Assembly: GCA_020249025.1 (NCBI GenBank)
Contig: JADCGM010000225.1
Coordinates: forward strand, 1-6,566
Length of the DNA: 6,566 bases
Direction: 5' to 3'
Source of the DNA: Alphaproteobacteria bacterium
GTDB lineage: Bacteria > Pseudomonadota > Alphaproteobacteria > Sphingomonadales > Sphingomonadaceae
Below are positions 1 through 6,198 of this stretch, one piece after another; within the stretch, counting starts at the first letter, position 1, and the number at the start of each line of letters is the position of its first letter. Position numbers and translations under genes: made by a program. The notes beneath the pieces are model-generated. The model saw nothing but the letters and a program-made list of their open reading frames with translations, searched no databases and was not told the origin of the DNA.

Positions 1-404
1 ATGATCTCGACGCCGCCTTCGCCCAGCCGCACACCCACCGCCGTCGGCGTCTCGGCGAAGTTGCGCAGACCGTCCTCGGTGTCGCGATAGGGCGGGCGGC
101 CCGTCTTCAGATGCATCCGCGCCTGATTGCGCACCTCCCACGGGAGACCCGGCATGAGCTCGGCGAGCCGCGCCTCCGCTGCCGCCTCGCGCGCCTTGCC
201 GGTGTCGGCGCCGTCGAAATAGAGCACGTCGACATCGGCCCAGCCGGTGTCGATGGGGCGGCCGTGGAGCACGTCCCAGACCGCGCTGCGGATCGCGCCG
301 GCGGCGATCCAGGCGTCGGGCAGGTCGACCGCCTGCACCGCGCGGAGCATGTCCATCAGTACCGGCGAGCCCTCGACGATGGCGCGCAGCCGCGCCGCGC
401 TCAT
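1..404 (-). CDS. Nucleotidyltransferase family protein (COG3575 / NTP_transf_6 type), 3' end outside window
   Basis: The minus strand is open from an ATG at 404-402 to the left edge, giving the first 134 residues of a protein that continues beyond the window. Landmarks of the small nucleotidyltransferase-like family are visible: GAIRSAVWD at residues 36-44, an acidic DVDVLYFD at 57-64 that would be the metal-binding strand, WEVRNQARMH at 89-98, a PY pair at 105-106, and ETPTAVGVR at 118-126. This pattern is typical of COG3575/PF06042 proteins, whose substrate is not established as far as I know. The start is set by a 4 bp ATGA overlap with the stop of the upstream VUT gene. I see no convincing Shine-Dalgarno sequence before it, so translation probably depends on ribosomes finishing the VUT gene. 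It is likely a soluble cytoplasmic protein. Family membership is fairly sure; the function is unknown. Confidence 0.85.
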   Translation of the reverse strand, partial: MSAARLRAIVEGSPVLMDMLRAVQAVDLPDAWIAAGAIRSAVWDVLHGRPIDTGWADVDVLYFDGADTGKAREAAAEARLAELMPGLPWEVRNQARMHLKTGRPPYRDTEDGLRNFAETPTAVGVRLGEGGVEI

Positions 405-1024
405 GCGTCGAGCCGGCGGCCGAGGCGGACCAGCCCGATGATCAACGGCGGCACGACGAGCGCCGACAGCAGCGCCTTGGTCAGCGCCTGCCCGATGAGC
501 AGATCGGCGATCGGGAACACCCCGTAGAAGGCGATGGTGATGAACAGCAGCGTGTCGACGATCTGGCTGAGCACGCCCGCCACCGCGCCGCGCAGCCAGA
601 GCATCGCGCCGCCATCGCCCGCGCCGCGCATGCGGCTGAACAGATGGACGTTGAGCGTCTGCGACACGCCATAGGCGATCAGCCCCGCCGCCATCAGGCG
701 TCCGCTCTGCCCGAGCACGAGCTCGAACCCGGCAAGCCGCTCCGGCTCCATCTTCGGCGAGGGCGGCAGCGCCAGAACGAGCGCGATCAGCGCCATCGAC
801 ACCAGCAGCGGCACGAAGCCGAAGCGCACCAGCCGGTCGGCGACCGCGCGGCCATGCAGTTCGGCGACCGCGCTCGACAGCATGACGAGCCAGAGGAAGG
901 CGAAGATACCCGCCTCCACCGCCAGCCCGCCCGGCAGCGCCACCTGCTTGTTGCCAAGAACCCCGGCGATGCAGGTCATGCCGCCGTAGACGACGGCGAA
1001 GAGGAAGAGCGAGCGCGGCATCAT
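401..1024 (-). CDS. VUT family (YhhQ/DUF165-like) membrane protein, putative queuosine-precursor transporter
   Basis: A 207-residue protein rich in hydrophobic segments, with about six likely membrane spans (roughly residues 5-25, 35-55, 66-87, 108-130, 143-168 and 178-200). Family-like landmarks are AGVLGNKQV (20-28), AELHGR (54-59), YGVSQTLNVHLFSRMRG (118-134), SQIVDTLLFITIAFYG (153-168) and GQALTKALL (178-186). E. coli YhhQ of this family imports the queuosine precursors preQ0/preQ1 across the inner membrane. The sequence here is of the sphingomonad 'VUT' type and differs from YhhQ in its N-terminal half, so substrate transfer is inference. The stop of the upstream MATE gene lies 6 bp before the start, and the 3' end overlaps the next gene by 4 bp. 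Two adjacent ATG codons (1024 and 1021) are possible starts; the second has better spacing from the AGGA ribosome-binding site. No queuosine biosynthesis gene is adjacent. Confidence 0.85.
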   Translation of the reverse strand: MMPRSLFLFAVVYGGMTCIAGVLGNKQVALPGGLAVEAGIFAFLWLVMLSSAVAELHGRAVADRLVRFGFVPLLVSMALIALVLALPPSPKMEPERLAGFELVLGQSGRLMAAGLIAYGVSQTLNVHLFSRMRGAGDGGAMLWLRGAVAGVLSQIVDTLLFITIAFYGVFPIADLLIGQALTKALLSALVVPPLIIGLVRLGRRLDA

Positions 1025-1027
1025 CGC

Positions 1028-1036
1028 GTCCTATCC
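1028..1036 (-). promoter_or_regulatory. Ribosome-binding site of the VUT gene, containing the MATE stop codon
   Basis: The minus strand reads GGATAGGA at 1036-1029, with the MATE stop codon TAG (1033-1031) inside it. The AGGA core lies 4 nt before the ATG at 1024 and 7 nt before the ATG at 1021. The second spacing is closer to the usual optimum, so the protein may start at the second methionine. Ribosomes ending on the MATE gene would sit on this site, which suggests coupled translation; that is inference from layout. Confidence 0.55.
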
Positions 1037-2374
1037 GAGCGGGCGGCGGGCGAGAAGCAGGAAGCGCGTCATCAGGAACCCCGCCGAGACAAGGCTGGCG
1101 ACGATCACCGACCAGACGATGCCATTGAGGCCGAGTCCGGCGTTGTGCGCCAACACCCATCCGAGCGGCAGCATGATGAGCGCATAGGAGATGATGTGCG
1201 TGATTGTCGGCACGACGATGTCGCCGCGCGCCCGCAGCGCGCTCGCCGCCACCACCTGCAGCCCGTCGGCGACGAAGAACAGGCAGGAAAGCGTCAGCGC
1301 CGGGGCGACAAGCGCAATGAGCTGCGGATCGGCGGTGTAGGCGCGCGCGATCAGCGCGTCGCCCACCCACACAGCGACCGAGATCAGCGCGGTCAGCGCC
1401 GCGACCACCCCGAACCCGAGCCAGCCCGAGCGGACGACGTCGGCGCGGTCGCGCGCGCCGAACGCGCGCCCGACGAGAACCGAGGTCGCCGAGGCGATGC
1501 CGAGCGGCCCCATGAACACGATGGCCGCGAGATTGATGACGATCGACCAGGCCGCCACATCGAGCGTCGCCAGCCGCCCGGCGACGAACGCCATGCCCGC
1601 GAACGCCATCGACTCGACGAAATAGGACGCGCCCGCGCCATAGCCGATGCGGCGCTGTTCGGCGCCGCGCCCGTCGTCGCCGCGCGCAAAGGCTCCGTGG
1701 GTCCGGCTGCCCTGCCAGCGCCACAGCCAGCCGGCGAGGAGCAGCAGGACCGCCACGCGCGCGCCGAAGGTCGCCCACGCCCCGCCGACCGCACCTTCGA
1801 TCCCCGCGACATGGCCGGGCACCAGCAGCAGCGCGAGCGCCAGATTGACGAGATTGGCGAGCCACATCGCCACCATTCCCGGCCCGGGGCGTCCGAGCCC
1901 TTCGAGCCAGAAGGCCATGGCGCAGAACAGCAGATAGGGAAGCAGCGACAGTGCGAAGATCTGCATCACCTGGCCCGCACCCTCGGCGAGCGCCGGCTCG
2001 ACGCCGCTCGCCCGGATGAAGGCGGGGCCACCGAACCAGCTGACGACCGTGGCGGCGAGCCCGAGCGCGGCGGCGTAGCCGAGCGCCCGGCGCAGCGCCA
2101 TGCCGGTGTCCCCGGCGCGGCCCTCGCCGACATAGCGCGACGCCATCACCTGCACGCCCGTCAGCAGGCCGACCGCGGTGGTGAGGATAACGCTCGTCGG
2201 GGCCCAGCCGAGGCCGTGATAGGCGAGCTCGGCCGAGCTGAACTGGCCGACGACGATGGCGTCGATCAGTCCCATCGTCATGATCCCGAGCCGCGACAGG
2301 ATTGCGGGGCCGGCGAGCCGGAGCAGCTCGCCCAGCCGCCCGTCCCGGGCTGGCGGATGTTCGAAATCGGTCAT
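1031..2374 (-). CDS. MATE family efflux transporter (NorM type)
   Basis: A 447-residue inner-membrane protein with about twelve hydrophobic segments arranged as two similar halves, the normal size for the family. Family signs in the first half are MGLIDAIVVGQ (34-44), GVQVMASRYVGEG (73-85) and FWLEGLGRP (155-163). The second half shows SVLVGRAFGARDR (298-310) in the place matching residues 76-90, and the NorM hallmark ADGLQVVAASALRARGD (369-385). Acidic residues D38, E254 and D370 sit where NorM proteins carry ion-coupling acids (alignment by eye). NorM proteins export cationic drugs, dyes or metabolites in exchange for Na+ or H+; the substrate here cannot be read from sequence. The ATG at 2374 gives the full first helix, although only a weak ribosome-binding site precedes it. 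It is the first gene of the tight MATE-VUT-nucleotidyltransferase group and lies downstream of a REP-like repeat pair. Confidence 0.93.
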   Translation of the reverse strand: MTDFEHPPARDGRLGELLRLAGPAILSRLGIMTMGLIDAIVVGQFSSAELAYHGLGWAPTSVILTTAVGLLTGVQVMASRYVGEGRAGDTGMALRRALGYAAALGLAATVVSWFGGPAFIRASGVEPALAEGAGQVMQIFALSLLPYLLFCAMAFWLEGLGRPGPGMVAMWLANLVNLALALLLVPGHVAGIEGAVGGAWATFGARVAVLLLLAGWLWRWQGSRTHGAFARGDDGRGAEQRRIGYGAGASYFVESMAFAGMAFVAGRLATLDVAAWSIVINLAAIVFMGPLGIASATSVLVGRAFGARDRADVVRSGWLGFGVVAALTALISVAVWVGDALIARAYTADPQLIALVAPALTLSCLFFVADGLQVVAASALRARGDIVVPTITHIISYALIMLPLGWVLAHNAGLGLNGIVWSVIVASLVSAGFLMTRFLLLARRPLG

Positions 2375-2573
2375 GACGGCTGCGGCTTTGCCCGGCGCGC
2401 GGGCGCTTGGCTAGGGGCGAGCGGGATGCCGCGACCCTATCATTACCTCGTCGTTCCAGCGAAAGCTGGAACCCAGCCCCTGAGAGCTACCCTCCGGGCC
2501 AGAGGCGGCGCACGACGGCTGGGTTCCAGCTTTCGCTGGAATGACGGGCCACAGATTTGGGATGGTAAAGTGG
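2375..2573. other. Intergenic region between the MFS and MATE genes
   Basis: This 199 bp stretch is the longest gene-free interval in the window. It holds the REP-like inverted pair (2449-2546), a short AT-richer patch right after the MFS stop (about 2550-2575), and a 74 bp leader before the MATE start. The leader, read on the minus strand, begins with TAATGATAGGG (about 2446-2436), which could serve as a -10 element. I could not find a convincing -35 partner, so no promoter is called. I see no hairpin followed by a T-run, so no classical intrinsic terminator either. Confidence 0.6.
2449..2546. repeat. Paired REP-like palindromic elements in inverted orientation
   Basis: Two 30-nt arms, 2449-2478 and 2517-2546, are complementary at 29 of 30 positions; the one difference is a G in the first arm where A would be expected. 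They are separated by 38 nt. Each arm contains its own perfect hairpin: TTCCAGC-GAAA-GCTGGAA at 2454-2471 on the plus strand, and the same sequence on the minus strand at 2524-2541. The core GTCATTCCAGCGAAAGCTGGAA matches a dispersed repeat type I recall from many proteobacterial genomes, where spurious translations give 'VPAKAGTQ' or 'FRWNDG'; both strings appear here. Such pairs resemble REP/BIME elements mobilised by RAYT transposases. Located after the MFS stop, the pair may stabilise the 3' end of that transcript or reduce read-through. No RAYT gene is in the window. Confidence 0.85.
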
Positions 2574-3944
2574 TCAACGTGCCCGGTCGGCCCGCCGCTC
2601 GCCGCCGCGGACGAAGCCGAGGATGGCGAGGCCGATAAGAAGCAGGCCGATGACAGGCACGAACCCGGCCTGCTGGGTGCCGAACCGGCGGGTGGCGAAC
2701 TCGATCAGCGTCGGCGCGAGCCAGTAGGTAAGGTTCCCCGACAGCGCGTAGAGCCCGAAGAAGCGCCCCGCCGATTCCGCCGGCACCAGCCGCACCACCA
2801 TCGTCCGGCTCGACGCATAGGCGGCGGTCACGGCGGCGGCATTGACGAAGCCGAGCAGCAGAAAGACGAGTTCGGGCAGCGTGTCGAACACCGGCACGTC
2901 CCAAACCGGCGCATTGCTGACCGGCAGGTAGAGCACCTGCCCGCTGCGCGTGCCGAGGATGCCGATCTGGGCGAGGATCACCGCGCCGAGTTGCAGCTGC
3001 AGCGCCCGCTTCGGCCCGACGCGGCCGTCGAGCGAGGCCCCCATGAAGCCGCCGATCACCGAGAACACGCTCGTGATCAGCCCGAGCGTCAGGAGCTCCA
3101 TCGTGCGCCAGCCGAAGACGCCGGCCGCATAGACGCCGCTGAACAGGATGATCGCGACCTTGCCGTCGGCGAAGATCATCCGCGCGAGCAGGAACAGCAT
3201 CGCGTCGCGATGGCCCTTCGCGTCGGCGACGAGCGCGCGCAGATCCCGCGCCCCCTCGACGATCGCAGCCGGCAGCGAGCGCCCCCGATGCGGCGCATCG
3301 GGCACGACCAGGAACAGCCAGACGCTGCACAGCGCCAGCAGCCCGGCGGCGATGGGCCCGGAGATGCGGTCGGGCTCGTGCATCGACTTGTCGAGCCCGA
3401 ACAGCGGCGTCGCCGGCAGCACGAAGGCGAACAGCACGAACACCAGCGCGGCGAGCGAGATCGCGTTGCCGAGCCCCAGCGCATAGCCGGAGGCGCGATG
3501 CTCTTGCCCGGGGGCGGCGCGGACCAGCAGCGAGTTCTGGGCGAGTTCGGAATAGGCGTAGAGCACGGTGTTGGTGGCCGCGATCGCGATCACCATGCCG
3601 ATCGTCAGCCCGGAGCCGTCGGGCGCGGCGAACCAGTAGGTCGCGGTCGTGGCCGTGAGCAGCGCCGTCACCGCAGCGAGGAAGGGCTTGCGCGGCCCGT
3701 AGCGGTCGAGCGTCGCCCCGAGCAGGGGTGCGGTCAGCGCGACGATCCAGCCGCCCCACTTCCCCGCCTCCGCGACCGCCGCCTGGCCTTCGACCGGATC
3801 GGGGACGAAGACGGTCGCGATGTAGGGCGTGAACACATAGACGGAGATGAGGATGACGAGGGGGATGCGCCCCGCCTCGAACAACGCCCATGCCCAGCCG
3901 CTGGCGGGAAGGCGCTGCGGCGCGGTCGGGGCGGAGGACGCCAT
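2574..3944 (-). CDS. MFS transporter, Atg22/UMF1-like
   Basis: A 456-residue polytopic membrane protein with about twelve hydrophobic segments and a usual MFS length. It resembles the Atg22-like (UMF1) branch. WALFEAGRIPLV (19-30) opens the first helix; APLLGATLDRYGPRKPF (72-88) is the loop 2-3 MFS signature; SGYALGLGNAISLAALV (152-168) is the helix-5 motif; FADGKVAIILFSGVYAAGVFGW (258-279) follows the central loop; and RLVPAESAGRFFGLYALSGN (385-404) lies near helix 11. Fungal Atg22 exports amino acids from the vacuole; bacterial members are largely uncharacterised, so the substrate is unknown. The first helix lacks the 'YDWANS' stretch I recall from typical UMF1 proteins. The ATG at 3944 is the only in-frame start that keeps the whole first helix, but its ribosome-binding site is poor. 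It lies 57 bp after folC and may be read from the folC operon or from its own promoter. Confidence 0.88.
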   Translation of the reverse strand: MASSAPTAPQRLPASGWAWALFEAGRIPLVILISVYVFTPYIATVFVPDPVEGQAAVAEAGKWGGWIVALTAPLLGATLDRYGPRKPFLAAVTALLTATTATYWFAAPDGSGLTIGMVIAIAATNTVLYAYSELAQNSLLVRAAPGQEHRASGYALGLGNAISLAALVFVLFAFVLPATPLFGLDKSMHEPDRISGPIAAGLLALCSVWLFLVVPDAPHRGRSLPAAIVEGARDLRALVADAKGHRDAMLFLLARMIFADGKVAIILFSGVYAAGVFGWRTMELLTLGLITSVFSVIGGFMGASLDGRVGPKRALQLQLGAVILAQIGILGTRSGQVLYLPVSNAPVWDVPVFDTLPELVFLLLGFVNAAAVTAAYASSRTMVVRLVPAESAGRFFGLYALSGNLTYWLAPTLIEFATRRFGTQQAGFVPVIGLLLIGLAILGFVRGGERRADRAR

Positions 3945-4001
3945 GCACCGCAGGCTATCCGAGCGGGCGGCGACGGCAAGCGACAGTTTCGACCGTGCCG
4001 C
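3945..4001. other. folC-MFS intergenic gap with imperfect hairpin
   Basis: The 57 bp between the folC stop and the MFS start contains an imperfect inverted repeat, 3967-3976 against 3993-4001: nine base pairs with one bulged base and a 16-nt loop, beginning directly after the folC stop. No T-run follows it on the minus strand, so it is at best a weak terminator or an mRNA-stabilising hairpin. The rest overlaps an 18-bp sequence repeated at the end of the MATE gene. I see no clear promoter. Confidence 0.4.
3955..3972. repeat. 18-bp direct repeat, copy 2 (copy 1 at 1031-1048)
   Basis: The plus strand reads ctatccgagcgggcggcg exactly at both 3955-3972 and 1031-1048. Copy 1 is the last six codons of the MATE gene including its stop (RRPLG then TAG). 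Copy 2 is non-coding, about 10 bp before the MFS start. The identity ends abruptly on both sides. It may be chance in GC-rich DNA or a small duplicated fragment. Confidence 0.5.
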
Positions 4002-5327
4002 CTAGCCGGGGACGAAGCCGTTGTCGCGCAGCACCTCGCCCGCCAGATGCAGCGAGCCCGCGATCAGCACGACGGGCGGGCGGGCGCGGTCGGCGCCGCG
4101 GCGGATCTGGGTGAGCGCGTCGGCCACCGACGGCGCGGTCTGCCCGGGCAGGCCGATGTCCTTCGCCGCCTGCACGATCATTCCGCCGTCATGCGCCTCG
4201 TGGCCGGGGATCGGCACCGCATAGAGCGCCGTCGCGCGCCCGGCGAAGGCCTTGAGGAAGCCGGCGGCGTCCTTTGTCGTCAGCATGCCGGTGACGAGAT
4301 AGAAGGGCCGCTCGGCGAGGTTCTGGCCGCGGAAGGCGTCGGCGATGGCGCGCCCGGCCGAGGGATTGTGCCCGCCGTCGAGCCACAGCTCCGATCCCGC
4401 GGGCAGCAGCTTCGTCAGCGGCCCGTCGCCGAGCCGCTGAAGCCGCGCCGGCCATTCCGCCCAGCCCATGCCGGCGCGGAACGCCGAATCGGGCATCGGC
4501 AGCGCGCTCTGGCAGCGCAGCATCGCGATGGCGAGGCCGGCGTTGTCGAGCTGGTGCGCGCCCGGCAGCCGCGGCAGCGGCAGCGCCAGCTTGATCAGCG
4601 AATCCCGGTAATGCAGCTGCCCCTCGTACTGGGCCGCATCCCAGTCGATGCCGCGAACGATGAGATTGGCGCCCGCAGGCCCCGCGATCTCGCCGATCCG
4701 CGCCGTCACCGTCTTGGGGTAGCGCGACAGCACCAGCGGCACGCCCTTCTTGGCGATCGCCGCCTTCTCGCCGGCGATGTCCATGATCGTGGGGCCGAGC
4801 CACTGGGTATGGTCGAGCCCGAGCTGCGCGATGCCGGTGACCGCGGGCGCGCGCACGACATTGGTCGCATCGAGCCGCCCGCCCATGCCGACCTCCAGAA
4901 CCACCGCGTCGGCCGGCGTGCGCGCGAAGGCGACGAAGGCGGCCGCCGTCGTCAGTTCGAAGAAGGTGATGTCCTCGCCGCCGTTGATGCTGAGCACGTC
5001 GCGCAGAAGCGCGATCAGCGCCGCATCGTCGATGAGCTGGCCGGCCAGCCGGATGCGCTCGTTGAAGCGGACGAGATGCGGGCTGGTGTAGGCATGGACC
5101 CGGCGCCCCGACGCCTCCAGACAGGCGCGCAGGAAGGCGACCGTCGAGCCCTTGCCGTTGGTGCCGGCGACGTGGAAGACCGGCGGCAGCCGTTCATGCG
5201 GATCGCCAAGCTTCTTCAGCAGCCGGCGGATGCGGTCGAGCGACAGGTCGATGACCTGCGGATGCAGCGCCAGCGCCTCCGCAAGCACCGCCGCCAGCGC
5301 CGGATTGTCGGAACGCGGCGCTTCCAT
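4002..5327 (-). CDS. folC: Bifunctional dihydrofolate synthase / folylpolyglutamate synthase
   Basis: A 441-residue cytoplasmic Mur-ligase-type enzyme of normal length. It joins glutamate to dihydropteroate and then adds further glutamates to reduced folates, using ATP. The ATP-binding loop is GTNGKGS (55-61), preceded by LDRIRRLLKKLG (30-41), typical of this family. YTSPHLVRFNERI (80-92) and LEVGMGGRLDATN (144-156) are the folate and Mg-binding segments. LGLDHTQWLG (169-178) carries the metal-ligand His173, and K188 in GEKAAI is the expected carbamylated lysine. GAHQLDNA (256-263), WPARLQ (292-297) and DGGHNP (317-322) mark the central and C-terminal domains. All key residues expected are present. 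The ATG at 5327 places HPQVIDLSLDRI at the normal distance from the N-terminus. The gene lies 25 bp after accD, with a strong hairpin over its probable ribosome-binding site, and is probably co-transcribed with trpA and accD. Confidence 0.97.
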   Translation of the reverse strand: MEAPRSDNPALAAVLAEALALHPQVIDLSLDRIRRLLKKLGDPHERLPPVFHVAGTNGKGSTVAFLRACLEASGRRVHAYTSPHLVRFNERIRLAGQLIDDAALIALLRDVLSINGGEDITFFELTTAAAFVAFARTPADAVVLEVGMGGRLDATNVVRAPAVTGIAQLGLDHTQWLGPTIMDIAGEKAAIAKKGVPLVLSRYPKTVTARIGEIAGPAGANLIVRGIDWDAAQYEGQLHYRDSLIKLALPLPRLPGAHQLDNAGLAIAMLRCQSALPMPDSAFRAGMGWAEWPARLQRLGDGPLTKLLPAGSELWLDGGHNPSAGRAIADAFRGQNLAERPFYLVTGMLTTKDAAGFLKAFAGRATALYAVPIPGHEAHDGGMIVQAAKDIGLPGQTAPSVADALTQIRRGADRARPPVVLIAGSLHLAGEVLRDNGFVPG

Positions 5328-5335
5328 CAGCTGAT

Positions 5336-5352
5336 CCCCGCGGCGCGCGGGG
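5336..5352 (-). promoter_or_regulatory. Perfect GC hairpin between accD and folC, overlapping the folC ribosome-binding site
   Basis: CCCCGCG at 5336-5342 and CGCGGGG at 5346-5352 on the plus strand form a perfect 7 bp stem with a 3-nt loop, made only of G and C. It begins at the base next to the accD stop codon (5355-5353). On the mRNA its 3' side is followed by AUCAGCUG and then the folC AUG, so the GGGGAU that could pair with 16S rRNA is half buried in the stem. A ribosome ending accD would open the hairpin and free the site, which suggests coupled translation of folC. No T-run follows, so it is not a standard terminator. Confidence 0.55.
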
Positions 5353-6198
5353 TCAGTGCTTCCGGCACAGCATCCCGACCAGGCGCGCGAGCGTGTCGCG
5401 CAGGTCGCGGCGGTGCGTGACCATGTCGAGCATCCCGTGCGCCAGCAGATATTCGGCGCGCTGGAAGCCCTCGGGCAGCTTTTCGCGGATGGTGTTCTCG
5501 ATGACGCGCTGGCCGGCAAAGCCGATGAGCGCATTGGGCTCGGCGATCTGGATGTCGCCGAGCATCGCGTAGGAGGCGGTGACGCCGCCCGTCGTCGGAT
5601 CGGTGAGCACGACGATGTAGGGCAGCCCGGCCTCGCGCAGTTCGGCGATGGCGACCGTCGCGCGCGGCATCTGCATGAGGCTGAGGATGCCCTCCTGCAT
5701 GCGCGCGCCGCCCGCGGCGGTGAACACGATGTAGGGCGCCTTGTTCTGAAGCGCGCAGCGGGCGCCGGCAAGGAACGCCTCGCCGACCGCAAGGCCCATC
5801 GAGCCGCCCATGAAGGCGAAGTTCTGGACCGCGACGACCGAGTCGACGCCGCCGATAGATCCGCGCGCGACGACGAAGGCCTCCGGCTCGTGCGTCTGCG
5901 ACTTGGCGGCCTTGAGGCGGTCGCCATAGCGCTTCTGGTCGCGGAACTTCAGCGGGTCCTCGATCACCTGCACCGGCGGCAGGCGGGTGTGGCGGCCCTC
6001 GTCGAAGACCTGCTCGAAGCGCTCGGTCGGGCCGATGCGCTCGTGGTGGTCGCACTTCGGGCAGACCGACAGGTTCTCGACCAGCTCCTTGCGGAACACC
6101 ATCTGCCCGCAGCCCTTGCACTTGTGCCAGAGGTTGTCGGGCGTATCGCGCTTCTGGAGGAAGTTGAGCGCGGGGCGGAGTCGGGTGAGCCAGCTCAT
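5353..6198 (-). CDS. accD: Acetyl-CoA carboxylase carboxyltransferase subunit beta
   Basis: A 281-residue protein that, with AccA, transfers the carboxyl group from carboxybiotin to acetyl-CoA to make malonyl-CoA, the first committed step of fatty-acid synthesis. The N-terminal four-cysteine zinc finger is clear: C27 and C30, then C46 and C49. The crotonase-like carboxyltransferase core follows, with FMGGSMGLAVGE (129-140), FTAAGGARMQEG (159-170), which forms part of the CoA-binding oxyanion site, PTTGGVTASYAMLGD (201-215) and GFAGQRVIENTIREKLP (226-242). Nothing is missing relative to the family; length is usual for alphaproteobacteria. The ATG at 6198 overlaps the trpA stop in ATGA and has a GAAGG ribosome-binding site 7 nt upstream inside trpA. 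accA, accB and accC are not in the window. The trpA-accD-folC order is common in alphaproteobacteria. Confidence 0.98.
   Translation of the reverse strand: MSWLTRLRPALNFLQKRDTPDNLWHKCKGCGQMVFRKELVENLSVCPKCDHHERIGPTERFEQVFDEGRHTRLPPVQVIEDPLKFRDQKRYGDRLKAAKSQTHEPEAFVVARGSIGGVDSVVAVQNFAFMGGSMGLAVGEAFLAGARCALQNKAPYIVFTAAGGARMQEGILSLMQMPRATVAIAELREAGLPYIVVLTDPTTGGVTASYAMLGDIQIAEPNALIGFAGQRVIENTIREKLPEGFQRAEYLLAHGMLDMVTHRRDLRDTLARLVGMLCRKH
6195..6198 (-). promoter_or_regulatory. trpA-accD ATGA stop/start overlap with accD ribosome-binding site just upstream
   Basis: The trpA stop TGA (6197-6195) and the accD start ATG (6198-6196) share bases as ATGA on the minus strand. A GAAGG ribosome-binding site lies at 6210-6206 within the last trpA codons, 7 nt before the start. 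This layout usually means translational coupling, matching accD output to trpA translation; the effect is inferred. Confidence 0.7.

Noticed and set aside
2375..2448. Sigma-70 type promoter for the MATE gene
   Set aside because: A TAATGAT-like element is present near 2446-2440 on the minus strand, but I could not find a suitably spaced -35 element, so it was not called.
2449..2546. Inverted repeat as a classical rho-independent terminator
   Set aside because: Strong stems are present, but no T-run follows on either strand, and the sequence matches a dispersed repeat type better.
644..2638. 664-codon open frame on the plus strand, ending in REP-derived residues
   Set aside because: It is antisense to the VUT and MATE genes and has the same low-complexity charged composition. 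Its tail (VPAKAGTQ, FRWNDG) is only translation of the repeat arms.
2443..3948. 501-codon minus-strand frame overlapping the MFS gene
   Set aside because: It is in another frame of the MFS gene, has an Arg/Ala-rich composition without membrane segments, and ends in repeat-derived residues. The 2574-3944 frame carries the real MFS motifs.
2541..5420. 959-codon open frame on the plus strand
   Set aside because: It runs antisense across the MFS and folC genes, which have clear family motifs on the other strand. Its translation is an Arg/Asp/Glu/Gln/His-rich string with no domain pattern, as expected from the complement of GC-rich codons. It is a shadow frame.
4002..5927. 641-codon frame extending folC upstream into accD
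   Set aside because: The part upstream of 5327 is the wrong frame of accD and consists of Arg/Ser/Ala-rich sequence. The folC start at 5327 gives the normal family length.
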